Of a stretch of DNA of 64,000 bases, positions 11,852 through 23,853 are shown one piece after another. Position numbers and translations under genes: made by a program. How positions within the stretch are numbered: the first letter of the stretch is position 1; each line of letters opens with the position of its first letter. Source of the stretch: Apophysomyces variabilis (taxonomy: Eukaryota > Mucoromycota > Mucoromycetes > Mucorales > Mucoraceae); contig MZZL01000391.1 of assembly GCA_002749535.1 (NCBI GenBank), positions 139,061 through 203,060 of the forward strand. The letters are read 5' to 3'. The notes below the pieces were generated by a model, which was not told the origin of the DNA, did no database searches, and worked only from the letters and a program-made list of their open reading frames with translations.

Positions 11852-12813
11852 TTATGCTAAATTATTATAGTGCAATATGCACTTTTTATAACAGCATGTT
11901 TCATCCCGTTTATTGGCAATGCAAACCACACATTCAGATCCGTCAACAGTAGTTCGATGCTTCTAATAATGCCTTCTCAACCGGTTCCGTAGCCTCGCAT
12001 TCCTATTAGACCACTTTTCTCACGTACCATCCGTTTACATACCTGAACAAGGTCATCCAGCAGCTTGTCAAATCGATCTAATTTCTCCTGTGCTTTTCGA
12101 TTCTCTTTGATTAATAACAGCCGTTCCGCTTGTAACTTTTCCTGCTGCTCTTTCAGTCTATCGAAAACGGAAAGTTGAATGACATGGCATCGATGAGAAT
12201 CTATGACCTGCATTACTCTGCTTACTTACCGTGATCGTTCCTCATACTCGAATTTTAAACGGTTGATCATAAGTGTATGTGGATTTTCCTTGTCTACAAG
12301 GTATTCTTGCGGCGCACGTTCGCAGAATTCATCGTAGGGTACAAGGTCGATATCTTGATATACTGATCTATTTTCACGCTCGGATCAATTCAGCTTCGGG
12401 AGTGATCAATTTTCCATACCTAAAGTCTCTACAACGGACGATTTCATCCAACAAGTGCCGTTCTTCATACATGACATTCTGAAGTCCGACTTGTCTTTCG
12501 TCCATCGCTGCCTTCGCATCTGCTGTGCGCTGTTTGCTATCGCGAGTATCCCGGAATGCCCTAGCGTGTAGATCCTTCATAGTGTCTACCGATTGCAGCA
12601 AATGATAACCTGCATCGTTTCGCAAAATGTCACCAGGAAGGGATCCCTGCAGAATAGGGTCAGAACGAACGCATTCCTGGTAAATTAGCGTTTCGGCCGC
12701 AAAGCCATCTTTCGTACTGCAAGTTTATTTTCCATATGGGTCGACAAGAGAGCTTGTATTTCGTCTGAAATTGTGATTATTGCTTCTAATGGTGCTATAG
12801 TTTGTCCAGGCAT
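11852..12813 (-). CDS. THO complex subunit 5-like protein (THOC5/FMIP), short form
   Basis: Start MPGQTIAPLEAIITISDEIQ. Four introns are inferred. The conserved THOC5 core is clear: 'RAFRDTRDSKQRTADAKAAM', 'LLDEIVRCRDFR', 'DIDLVPYDEFCERAPQEYL', 'HTLMINRLKFEYEERSRLKE' and 'LQAERLLLIKENRKAQEKLD', largely a coiled coil. THOC5 belongs to the THO/TREX complex that couples transcription to mRNA export in the nucleus. The protein ends soon after LDDLVQ, giving about 200-230 residues, much shorter than the animal protein (over 600) and lacking its C-terminal domain. The 3' end is uncertain. If the canonical GTATGT donor after LVQ is used, a short cysteine-containing tail ends at 11852; if not, the stop lies at 11977. 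The core is secure and the terminus is not. Confidence 0.75.
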
Positions 12814-13078
12814 TGTGGATCACAGTATTAGTGGTTAGAGTCGTGGATTTTGCGACCTGAGTCACACCTTCCCGCTTAAAATTACGGTCTGTCACCAATC
12901 TGGTATATCATAATCTGAGGTCACACACGGTATGAAATTGGGCTTCTGTTGAGGTGCACCCCCTCTCATATACACCTTTCATACTCTGCATTGCATGCAC
13001 CAGATAATTATTTCACAGTTTTCTTATTGAGCTTATATAAAGATTGCATTATAATATACGACAGGTACAATTACAGTT

Positions 13079-13452
13079 TGTTACGCTTTGCCTTTTTTAA
13101 GTTCCCATGAGAATATGCTTAGCAACCATTCCGTAGTAACTCTTTTTCGTTCTAAGATTTCAACCGCTTCTTCTGCTGAACCACTGTGTCTCTCTGCGAG
13201 AACGTGCAATTCATTGATTATGGTTAGTCGTCTTGAGTAAATTGCCGCTCTATAAACAATAAAAGCATATAAATAAATAAAAAAACATAAAGTATAGGAA
13301 TACCTTTTGTATTTTTTTATGATATATGTCGTGTCAAGGACGGCATCTTTAAGAGCTATACCATAGTCAAAATATCACGCAAAAGGGTAGAGGACGAATA
13401 AAACACGGACTTTTCAAAACTGTCCATCACTATGCAAGGAAGGATGATGCTA
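13079..13452 (-). CDS. Small spliced gene of unknown function
   Basis: Two clean exons can be seen. One (about 13306-13352) encodes 'LKDAVLDTTYIIKKYK'. The other, after a 44-53 nt GT-AG intron, encodes 'RAAIYSRRLTIINELHVLAE' and further helical sequence, ending ...WELKKGKA at a TAA at 13079. The likely first exon begins at an ATG at 13452 (MDSFEKSVFYSSSTLL) and needs a very short intron (about 23 nt, gtgatat...ggtatag) to stay in frame. The product would be about 90 residues, alpha-helical and charged, like small subunits of coiled-coil complexes. I could not assign a family. Expression and the first splice are the doubtful points. Confidence 0.4.
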
Positions 13453-14057
13453 CTAAGATATTCTGATAACTTTTTGATTAGATTTCTTGTTGAAAAGTGA
13501 ACTTTGAATATAGTACAAAGCTGTGAATAAGAGACCGGGAGAAAAGTCTTAACAAAAGAGGACTGGCTGTCGTAAGTAAATTAGTGTAGTAAAAGCTTAC
13601 GATACAAGTCTATGCTTTTATTCGGTTCGGCTCTTTACATTTTTCTACATTCGTATTATTTTCGCTGATCAAAAAGAGGGACTTCTCAGATAATACAGGA
13701 GTATTTCTGCGCTATTACCACAGATTATATCCACCTATGGCAGGATCAAGCTTCGTTCTGCGGCTGGTCTGGTTTTATGGATTTTCTCCCATAGTAATCA
13801 TTTGTCCACCACTACAAGTTTAAAAGTTATAAGATGCACGTTTATACTGCTCTCTCCCGTGCCTTAAAGATAGACATTGCATACCAATAATTGAGTTGCT
13901 ATTTTAGAATTCCACCATCATGTTCAACCCTTGCAAACGTACTTGGGAGGAAGGAAACCAACAGTGGCATCTTTTAATCGAAAGATAAACGCAGAAATGA
14001 ATTCGCATAGCCTGCTAGCTATTAACTTCTAGTTAATGTTTTGTTATACATTAGGTC
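13453..14057. other. Intergenic with no recognisable gene
   Basis: About 600 bases between the small gene and the 3' end of the SerRS gene. I see no ORF, RNA gene or repeat that can be supported. Confidence 0.4.
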
Positions 14058-15585
14058 TTATGAAAGAATGCTAGGTTGTCCTGGGATCCATTTGCGCAAG
14101 ACGTTAGGGACTCGTACTGTTCCATCTCGGTTCTGAAACGTTTCTAGGATAGCAATAATAACGCGGGGAATTGCTAAAGCGGTGCCATTAAGCGTATGAC
14201 AGAACACGGTATTCTGGCCGGTATGGTGTGTAGGACGGTATCGGATCGATAAGCGACGAGACTGGTAATCGGTGCAGTTGGAAGTAGAAGAAATCTGCAG
14301 TTCGATCGAGTTAATAGCTAAATCAGAGATAGTGAAGTTATTATGATTATTACAGACCTCTCCCCATTTTTGCCGACCCGGCATCCACGCCTCAATATCA
14401 TATTTTCTGTATGCACTGGCTCCCAATTCTTCTGTCGGCATGTCCAAAACGCTAATATCGCCCAAAGGCCAGGTTAACATCCCTAATCAAAACGGACATG
14501 CGCTTGCTAACTTCGTACCGGAAACACAATCCTAAATCAGAAAATATCTCTTCTTGAATCATTCTTAGCTCTTCTAACATTGCATCACTCTGTTCCGGTG
14601 TGGTTACAGCAAATAATTCTACTTTGCTAAATTGATGCACACGATACAATCCTTTTGTTTCCGTTCCTCTTCCCCCGGCTTCGGCGCGATATGCACGTCC
14701 AAATCCAACAAGCCGCTTTGGAAGTTCGGCCTCATCCAGAATGTTCGTCGCAAACTTTCCCGCCAGCGGGATCTCTGCAGTTCCGGCCAAACAAAGTGCG
14801 TGATGTTCATCTGCTTCGTTAGCCCCTATTGGCCGTACGCCGTAAATCTGCGAATTTTCTCCAGCTCTTGGTTGGAATCCGCAGCTGTAAGCAATATCAG
14901 TACGAACAACATCAGGAGTAATCACACCGAGAAAGCCTTTAGATGCCGCTTTCTCCAAAGCATACTGGATCAATGCTATCTCAAGAAACGCTCCGTAGCC
15001 TTGGAGATAATAAAAGCTCGAGCCGCTTACTAACGCAGCCTGTGAGATATCCAAGATATCCAGCTTGCTGGCAACAGCGAGATGGTCCTTTTCCCAGCCC
15101 TCTCGACGTGCTTCGCCGACGATCTTTAGCACTCGAGCTTGTAATTCAGGTCCAACCGGTACGTCGGGATGAGTATCATTAGGAATCTGTAATGCTTTCT
15201 GCAACAGTTCTGACTCTATCAAGTCTAATTGCTCTTCAAGTTTCTTGATGTCTGCCTTGACAACTTTTCCTTCGCGAATTATGTCGGTGCGATCGTCTGT
15301 AAGAGAGCTCTGCGCCGCTTTTGATAGCTTATTGCGTCTGGAACGTAGATCAAGTACTTTGGCGTATAGTTCCAGTCTTTTCTCGTAGAGAGTTCTGAAT
15401 CGTTCCATGTCAATTCTGCCATAGTTACGTTTGTGCATGTTATCTGCTACGGCTTCAGCATTACAAGCGAAGCGTGCAATGTCGATTCTCGGCTGAATCG
15501 CGCCATTGTTCGATTGGGTGATATTCCGAACTTGTTGACACTTTATTGCTTTTCGGCCGAAGTTAAACAAACGCTGTCTAAACAT
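14058..15585 (-). CDS. Seryl-tRNA synthetase, mitochondrial type
   Basis: Three exons, about 465 residues. The N-terminus [20 protein letters not shown] is basic and lacks acidic residues, as in mitochondrial presequences. The tRNA-binding coiled-coil arm follows (about 60-150: '[14 protein letters not shown]', '[20 protein letters not shown]'). The class II core shows '[10 protein letters not shown]', motif 2 '[20 protein letters not shown]' with its arginine, '[20 protein letters not shown]', and motif 3 '[17 protein letters not shown]'. A 67-nt intron joins LCFR to VLDMPTEEL, and a 62-nt intron joins WGE to [15 protein letters not shown], restoring the usual order. It charges tRNA-Ser in mitochondria. 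It is complete and near the usual family length. Mitochondrial location is inferred from the presequence and subfamily resemblance. Confidence 0.95.
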
Positions 15586-16321
15586 GAAGCTATCGGGTCA
15601 ATAACGCCTGACATCTTTTTTGCCCACCACGAGAAAAGCCACGATCCGCCGCGCCGACAGCCTCCCAAAAAAGAAAAAAAAAAGACATCATCTTATCGAC
15701 CAACCTCAACCCGTTATTGCAACGTATGTGGCTATATTGCAAAGACAATTGCGTATTCAGGTCACCCAACCGATATATGTTACTTTACAGATCCGAAGAT
15801 AATATCCCATTAATTCTCTTACAAAGCGCTGGGGCACTTATAAACAGATAAGGTGTTTAGGACAGGGTCCCCGTTCAGTACATAAGCCCTTGCTTTCCTT
15901 TGCTTTAAAAACTTTGGTTGTTTATTTTCCTGTGTATATTGGACTTCAGTCGACATTTTTGCAGAAGTGAGTTACACATATATGTGTATCTTCAAAGTTA
16001 TGTACGAGTATTTAAGTGGAGTGGATATGCAAAGCAAGTTAGAAATGGGCAAATTTACCTGGCTGAGGTGTTTCTTGCACAAATATATACACACCATCTG
16101 AAGGTGTTATGTCTTATTTAACCTAGTAGAAGCAGTGTATCAAACTTTCGCTTCTTTTTTCTCTTCGAGGCAGTCAAGAACTTTATGACAAACGCTCAAT
16201 TACGTAACATTTTCTGGAGAATACACTGAAATCAGCAGCGAACAAAATGAGGCCAGCAATATTGATCAGTGATCGAATTTATTACTCGCCCTTTCGGTAG
16301 CTATAAAACCTACCGAAGAGC
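15586..16321. other. Intergenic with no recognisable gene
   Basis: Upstream flank of the SerRS gene. It includes an A-rich run at about 15664-15685. The open frames on the plus strand have no conserved content and look like chance. Confidence 0.4.
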
Positions 16322-16522
16322 TTGTTTGACGGCTCTTTAGCTGTGGAACAATTGTGTGATAGCGTAACAGTTGGCACTGAGGGTATCCGCTGCCGTCGGC
16401 ACGGCACTCAATCACCGGTACAGGTTGTTTCCGTGCACTCTTTACCTAAAGCCATTGTTCAGCAACTATCAGGCGGTAAATGTCCCTTTTGTAACGGTGT
16501 GGAGTGTTTCAAGCAACAATAG
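16322..16522 (+). other. Orphan ORF with a C-x2-C motif, possible terminal exon or fragment
   Basis: An open frame from a stop at 16304 to TAG at 16522 with no ATG of its own. It encodes 'VTVGTEGIRCRRHGTQSPVQ', 'VHSLPKAIVQQLSGGKCPFC' and ends NGVECFKQQ. Composition and phase look protein-like. The LP...G-C-x2-C-x-G pattern recalls the C-terminus of some fungal leucine-rich-repeat proteins, but I cannot find upstream LRR exons, so this may be a remnant or a last exon whose 5' part is lost. Function unknown. Confidence 0.25.
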
Positions 16523-16704
16523 CTATATATTTTGCAATTAAGCACAGAAACGTGCAATCAAACATATTTTCATGGCAGTGTCCTTGTTGTATGATGCGCT
16601 ATCCGATTCAAACAGCGATTTCCCGCTGCTGATTTCTGGGTCTGATTTTTTTCTTTGCTGTCACTGTACGTTTCTTGTTGTCCCTTTTAACCCTTACAAT
16701 CGTT

Positions 16705-18450
16705 ATGAATTCTTTGTTTCAGGGCCAAATCCCAGACCTTTGGGAAGTCAAGGTAATGGTGTTTAGGTACCAGATGATGAAAGATAATAAACCGTTTGCT
16801 TGCAGGATGTCATTAATAAAGTGTAATTATCTTGTAACTTCTGCTAATTACTCATTGGCGTATCCTGCTTATTGACACACGCGTGCGGTTGAATATAGTA
16901 AAAACGTCGTACTCAATTATACCGAGATGGAAGCCAAGGTGCATGAGGCAACCAACAATGAAGCTTGGGGTGCCTCTAGCACTCTAATGCAAGAAATCGC
17001 TCAAGGCACATACAACTAGTAGGTCTACCTCAATGCTGCGTTACGATATATTTTAAGCTAATGGTAAACTATAAGCCAATATTTCAATGAAATTATGCCT
17101 ACAGTATATAAACGCTTCACTGAAAAGGAAGCCAAGCAATGGAGACAGATTTACAAGGTTATACTTTCTTTGTGAAGGATGATGTACTTGATATCTTATC
17201 TTTGAACAGGCACTTGTCCTGCTTGAATATCTTGTTAAGAATGGGTCCGAGCGTGTGGTTGATGACGCTCGATCACACATTTCGATGATTAAAATCATGA
17301 GGAACTTTCATTATATAGATGAAAAAGGAAAGGACCAAGGCATTAATAGTAAGTATCCAGGGTGGTCCATACAGTAAACATACAACAAAGCCAATATTGA
17401 CATCAATAATACAGTTCGAAACAGAGCCAAGGAATTGGCAGAGTTGTTGAGCAACACTGATCTTATCAAGGCAGAGCGTAAGAAAGCCAGACAAAATCGG
17501 AACAAGTACACTGGTGTAGGCTCCGAAACTATGCATGGCATGGGCTCTGGAGCGGGAGCTGGTTCGCGGTTCACTGGATTTGGCAGCGACACAGGCTTTT
17601 CAGGTGACGGTATTGGCCGTGGAAGCAACTTTTATGACGAAGATGAGAGACCTAACCGCTATGAATCGAGCAAGTACGACGATTTCGACGAACTTCCCTC
17701 GTCCAGTAGAAATCAGGACCGCAGTGAATCCACTTCATCATCTTCTGCGTCTCGTACAGTAGAAAAGAAACAGCCGACCACTGCTAAAGAAGCCAATCTC
17801 TTCGATTTTGATGAACCAAAGCAATCAAAGTTCGTCTCGCACGATGATGATGATTGGGGCGACTTTGCTTCGGGAGCACAAACAACAACAACTACAGCTG
17901 AAACGAATGGTATGTCTACGTCCTTGACATAAAATGTTAATCCAACTTTTGCACAGATGACTTTGACGATTTTCAAAGTGCTCCCATTGCTTCATCCACT
18001 ACAGCCAAGATGAAAAAGGACAATCTTTTCGATCTTTTGGGTGATGACGCTTTTTCGACACCAGCACAGACGTCTGCACCTCCCTTGCTCACAGCTCAGC
18101 AGCCTCTCTCTATTAATCCTCTCATGGCAGCATCGATCAGTTCGTCCGAACCTCTTTCTTTAAGCAACAATAATAACGGTAAACAATCATCTGCATTGTC
18201 GTCTCAACAGAAAAGCGATCTGCCTGGTGGTATGTGGTCTCAAGCATCGGCGTTCGTATCCTTAGATTCACTTGGCAAAGTGAACAATCAACCAAAGCAG
18301 ACTGTCGGCATGTCTATGAATGCCATGAAGAGTTCAAGTGCGAATGCTGGCTGGAATGCATGGGCTTCCTCCAATCAAACCCAGTCAGCTCCCTCTCCCA
18401 AACAGCAACAAACCACTACACGATCTCCCTTTGATGACCTCCTATCGTGA
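16705..18450 (+). CDS. ENT3: ENTH-domain clathrin adaptor, Ent3/epsinR type
   Basis: Seven exons, about 465 residues. The start at 16705 gives MNSLFQGQIPDLWEVK, matching the short N-terminal helix of Ent3-type proteins; an in-frame ATG at 16675 would extend it by ten residues. The ENTH domain (about 10-150) shows 'NYTEMEAKVHEATNNEAWGA', 'SSTLMQEIAQGTYN', 'LVLLEYLVKNGSERVVDDAR' and 'NFHYIDEKGKDQGIN'. The tail is glycine-rich and then acidic, with adaptor- and clathrin-binding type motifs 'DDDDWGDF', 'NLFDLLGDD' and terminal 'SPFDDLLS'. ENTH proteins of this class bind phosphoinositides and AP-1/GGA at the trans-Golgi and endosomes. All six introns are GT-AG and phase-consistent. It lies tail to tail with the 5-phosphatase gene, only 53 bases apart. 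Confidence 0.93.
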
Positions 18451-18503
18451 AGATTCGCGATATAAATAAAAGAATTAGTTTATGATTTTCAAGTCTGGTT
18501 TCA

Positions 18504-21500
18504 CTAGGCTTGCTGACAAAATAGATTAAGTAAGGTTTCTTGGGTATCCCATGCTGTCGCTTCAAGTCGTCGGGTAGCCTCCTCTTCGTTACAAAGCATA
18601 TAGTCCACTACATAGCGTACTTTGTTTCGTTGTATCATATCTGATAATCTTTTTAGCCATTCAAGCTGTGCTTGCTTCGCTATTTCTGCACGCTTCGCTT
18701 CATCGATGGATTTAAGAACAATCTCAAATCCAGCACTGATTGGTCTGTGGTCCGAAATCTGCACCTCGTGTCGTCGATAAAATAGCGATTGCGTAGTATT
18801 AGGTGCTCGGTACAACACGCGATCGCACCAGGCTGGCACGCGCTGTTTTTCCGATTGATCGTACAAGTCTGTACCTGGCTCATACTTGTATGTGGGATCA
18901 AACATGATCTGCGCTTCCTTAAAGAGTAACAATCTCATCAATGGATTGACTATTCTTTGTTTGTGTAGCTGATCCTCTTTCTGCAGGGCTTCCCACGCAG
19001 CTGCTTTTTCTGGACCTTGGAGCAGCTGAATCACGTTTTCTCGACGCATATTAATTCGATAGTTCAGATCCCCGCTCAGAAAACATTGCTCGTGGTCAAG
19101 GATCATCGTGCCATTGCCACCTTGGATAAAGATATCGTCCTTAGCATTGACAGAGAAGCGAGCTGACTGCAAGATCTCTTCAGCATCTGCATTACGTTGT
19201 GGAACTCGCATTTGACCGGCAGCCAAATGACAGTTGACAAAACATAGGGAAGAATCGTCCCACAGAAATCGAATAGCAATGCCTCCCTTGTTTCCATGGA
19301 GACTTTGGTTCATTACTCGCAAACCAGTCTTAACTGTAGTTGATTCGCACTGCGATATCCGGTTCAACTCTGAAGATTTTACAAGAATACAGCTGAAAAG
19401 ACCGACAAGCTGTTCTGTTTTCAGCACGGTATACGTCTTCGCTCCGTAAGTGTTTCCAATGACTTCTTCGAGATACTTGCACCAAAGCACATATCGATGA
19501 GTCAACAATTCATCTGCTTCCTCAAGTGTCTCGATTTTTATGTGAGATGCAAGAAGTGAACCTGATTCACCAGAATAAAAAAGGTCACATCAATCCATGA
19601 GAGTTGTAAAATTAACCTACGTGCTGTTTGTCTCTTGGACGACAAGTCTACGATTTCTTGAAAGCCTACTGCAATGATTTCTGGAGGCGCTTTCATGCTG
19701 CACAACCAATCCGACAATTCAGTTTTGTCACGCTTAGTAAGTTTTTCTGGCTTGTTGGCATCAATATTCCATGAGCAGATGGCAACCTTGGCCTTTCGAT
19801 ATTTGCAGTATTCGTCCGAGCGCTTCTGGATCTCACGTTCTGAATGAATATCATCAGCTTCAAAACCAAATATGCCTATTGGCTACTATACCAATCCAAT
19901 CCTGTGCTAATAACCCATCCCAAATGGCCATGGATCCGTTCACATCGGTACTAACAACTTGTAAAGCGGCAGGATTGGACGCGTCCATAAGGAGACTTGC
20001 GATACCAGTATCATGCGCTTTCCATATTTTAACTACTACCCACGTATCTGGTCGGGTATCATACACATAGATCTTGCCGGTCTCGTAGGCTGTCCAGAGA
20101 TGGTATTCTCCAACACCGATCATTGCAGTGATGCTATTCTTAGATACTTTGAAAAACTGTGACCTTGTTACTGTTTCAGTATTCCATACACTAATCTTGC
20201 CATCATCATGCGATGCAAAAACCCGTTGTTTGTGATACGGTAGCGTGGCTAGTTGTGTGATGTTACCTAGGTCATTTGGCAACAGTTCATGTGGCGACAT
20301 TTGGAGTGTATTGCCACAGCGTCGGAATACATCCAATGTTCTACCAGACGACATCCACAGGACAGAATCTACCACGATGGCAGTGACAGCAGAGGGAGCC
20401 ACTTGAAATTTTCGAGGCACGACCTCTAGGGGATTATCCCGAGCGATTGGCCACATGCTTAATACTCCGTTTTCTTCGATCGTCCACATTTCGGTGTTAC
20501 GATGTTTCAAGATAAAGTTCACTTCACTACGATGACTGATGATACGCTTGGCAACAATTTCACCCGTTGTGGCATCCATGATCATTAGTGATCCATTATG
20601 TAACCCCGCCCATAGATAAATTTCCTTGGGATCAGGGGAAGGGGCAAATGCCAATGAGCGGACTTTTTCCGTGATTTCGTTCGCAATGCTGTGTTCAATC
20701 GTGAGCTTGACTTGACAGGCCGTAGCATCCCAGATCTTGATAGTATGAGAACCAGTAGCAATGTATTGACCATGAGCGGCAACAGCTCGTATAGTGTGGC
20801 GATGCTGGGGACTAAGGCGTCTTTCTTGACCCATGACTAATGGCAATCGTCGATTAGCATGAGTGACATCTGGGTAAACTCTGGAACTTTTGGAAAGATC
20901 TGAACGACTAGCAGCCTTGTCTCGGCTACTGTTGGATCCGATGCTGTGTGATCGTCCTGGACGCCGTGGATGTCGCGGCTGGAACTTCTGAAGTGGTTTG
21001 AAATCTGCTATCCATGGCGGAAAAAGAGAAGGGTCCAGTTTGGTGAGTAGCGCTGCAGTCTTTTTGCGCCCAGAGGAAGGTAGAATGCCAAGAGATATTG
21101 TATGAGAACGTCTGTGCATTCGTATATGTAGAGGTAAGCGGGGAAGGTCAGGAAGCGGTTCTTTTAGTTCAGAAGAGGATGGAAAAGTACGGCAGCGCTT
21201 AAAAACCAGTGGGATAACCTCGCCCAGTGTTTGTGATAATGCAGCAGCATGTGGGCCGTCAGCAGGCGTTTCGATACCCAAAACGGCCTTTTTGGGTAAA
21301 GTCATAGATTGGCTCAACTTTGGCTGTGGCGCTTCTTTTTCCTTCGTTTCAGGCACGCGTGTCTGAACAACACTAGATTCTAACGAAAGACGGGATTTAG
21401 CTACCCGCTCGGAATGCGGATCTCTAGACAATGCCGTGGGTGGTTTAGCCTTATCCTCGATTTGCAAAGATGTTTGAGTATTTTTTTGTGATGGTGTCAT
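18504..21500 (-). CDS. WD40-repeat inositol polyphosphate 5-phosphatase
   Basis: Three exons, about 968 residues. The start ATG at 21500 (MTPSQKNTQTSL) is the first Met in a frame that extends open further upstream. Residues 1-230 are low-complexity and basic. A WD40 propeller spans about 245-560 ('IATGSHTIKIWDA', 'VFASHDDGKISVWN', 'VVSTDVNGSMAIWDG'). The catalytic IPPc domain follows: 'KVAICSWNIDANKP', 'EIIAVGFQEIVDL', 'NQSLHGNKGGIAIRF', 'FLSGDLNYRIN', 'VPAWCDRVLYR' and 'ISDHRPISAGFEI', covering the Mg2+ and catalytic Asp/His positions. A C-terminal helical segment ('VDYMLCNEEEATRRLEATAW') resembles a UBA/CUE-like fold. It should remove the 5-phosphate from phosphoinositides and/or inositol phosphates. 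The WD40-IPPc order is known from plants and some fungi. Confidence 0.92.
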
Positions 21501-23853
21501 GGAGACTTGTTGCGGTCCAGACGGCTTACAAGACTGGTACTCGAAATACAAGAAAAGCTGAAGACGAAAATTATCGGGTGAGCTGCCGAAGTCCTTTCAG
21601 TCAGATTAGAAGCTCTGGAACATCCGGTAAAGCCGGTATTGTTGTTGTTTTTTTGTTTATATGCTCTAATTTAGAGCACTGCCGAGCAGCTTGAGATTAC
21701 TGGTCAAAGCATGTACGTGTACAAGTACACTGCTGTCATGTCGTGACAATGACCTGGCCATCACTAACTGGACAGGAATTCCTAACATCACAGTTCTGCT
21801 TCTTCACATAGATATTACTTGACACCCAATCTTGGATTACGCGCAAGTAGAATGCATTATGGTAAACAATTGCTATTGTAGAATATGGTATATGTACGTA
21901 TACGACGTTTTAAGACAATAAAACCTAGCTCAACAGGGAGAGGGAGCAGATGAAGGAAATGTTGGGCCAACAAGAAAAAGTTTTCAAAGTCTGAATTTGT
22001 TCAACCTGTTGATTTCAGGCACAAACATTCTGGTTTTTTTTCTTTTTGTGTTATGTTATTTAGGGATTCTTTGTTGAAGTTGTTCTTGTTCATCCATCGT
22101 TTTTAAGGTTATTGTTAACTGTGAGACTAAGATCCTAGTAAATCGATAAATGGTTGATTCCCAACTCATTGTTGCTATAGTAGAAAAAGACCTGCATTCT
22201 AAATAACTACAATACTACTCAATACTTTGACTGCGATGTTCTTTCTCTGTACAACATAGTTTAGGTTCACCAAAAAAAAATCAAATACAATAGAGAGCCT
22301 ATAGTGCGTTTCGACTTCTAATACTATTACGTTACTAATTCATGATATTACACGCTGTCGCTGCTTTGTTATCTTAACCTGGTAGCCAAAGGCACCTAAA
22401 ATCAAAGCTTTATATGATTATCCACTTTAACGTTTTCAACATAAAAAAATGGCTTCTAATTTGACGACAAGCATTAGCTTTATTGCAGATGGGTTGTTCA
22501 GTGCACTATGTGGGTACTAACTGCCAAAATCTACAAGTAATATAAACCATGAGAAGCGATTTGGATCATATTCTCTTAGTAGTTTTCGAATCATGTAATG
22601 AATACTGAATGCTGAAAAGTATGAATAGACGTTTTAATGCTTTTACCAAACAACAGAAAGTGTTCGAAACGATCTCTGCCATGTTCAGCAGGAAAAAAGC
22701 CTAATCTTAGATTGATATCCAGGAATTTGTCCTCTTACAACGCTTAAATTAGGTGAATGTAGAGTTATCCTCAGGTTCTAATACAAGTCACTAGATATTC
22801 CTCTTAGCCAATTGTAGATGTTTTCTAGGCTTCTGTATACCATGACGAGGATACATATTAACATGCCATGATCAAGTAAAAGTGCGTCAGATGTTGATCA
22901 GGAACAGTTCGATGTCAGGAAGGAAAGCTCAAGGCGGCAGCCCACAACTCATAGTACAAGCATTTATTGCTGCTATGATAAGGGCCACGTTATTCTTAAC
23001 AATGGCGGCCACATTCTTAGGAAAATACCGTCCAGCAACTCGTCGGTGTATTTATCTACAGACCCAACCGGGTCTCTAAGAATGAGCGGTCTCTCAGTTT
23101 GCCATGCGGGCGTTTATAGTTCTGAGTTCGTTATTTGTAGCAAGTGATCCTGATATGAAGATTGCTCTATCTGTTGGGCATTAGCAATATTTGTCTAATG
23201 CGGCCTGGATTATTTGCATGGATATGGATGTGACGATTCATGATGTGTCACAGGCTGTGCATTCGCTTGATAGCTATTTTGAGAGTTTATTGCTTGTGTG
23301 ACACACTGGTGGTCGAGGCATTCAATAGAGCTGGCTCATTCAAAGATAGACATGAGGTGATAGAATGCTTACCTTTGTCCGTCTTGCTTATTAGTTCCTT
23401 AACAGAACCGTGCGGCAACAGAGGATAGAATGGCGGTGCTGTGTACTATCAGGGAGTGGAAATGCTACCTGTTATATGGTAACAAATGGGAGTCTCTGAG
23501 TATATCTGCAACACTCTATACTAGTCCAAAGAAAGATTGATTATAGCCATTGTCTTTGAATGGAAAAATACTGAATAATTGCTTTATAAGCTTATTCTAT
23601 GTCATTCGTAAGTGTACAATAGCGGAGAAAGACGACTTCAGATGTAAAACAGCAGTTACACAGAAGAGCTGGATGCTTGCGTTTTTATTTCCCTTTTTGT
23701 TTTCACCATTTTATCCCCCCTTTAGTGCATACTCCACCACTACTGAAGAAAGGAATAGAAAAAGAAACCGTTTGTCTTTTCGTACCTTTACCCCCTTCCA
23801 CTCTTTTCCTTCGCTATCTCTATATTTTGTCTCTCTCTTCTTTTTATATATCC
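21501..23853. other. Long intergenic region, 2.35 kb
   Basis: This is the largest gap in the window and contains the promoters of the divergently transcribed 5-phosphatase and RhoGAP genes. Plus-strand ORFs at 22882-23079 and 23240-23428 have no conserved content or splice context. The last 120 bases before the RhoGAP ATG are strongly pyrimidine-rich. I see no RNA gene or clear repeat. Confidence 0.4.

Noticed and set aside
12825..12885. Second tRNA-like string (agtggttagagtcgtgg)
   Set aside because: Only the D-loop-like part is present and no cloverleaf can be folded. It could be a SINE fragment, but there is no second copy in the window.
19860..21551. Longer start for the 5-phosphatase at 21551
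   Set aside because: The codon there is TTG and no in-frame ATG occurs between the upstream stop and 21500, so ATG 21500 is preferred.
22882..23428. Two ORFs in the 2.35-kb gap
   Set aside because: No conserved content, no splice context, and lengths expected by chance.
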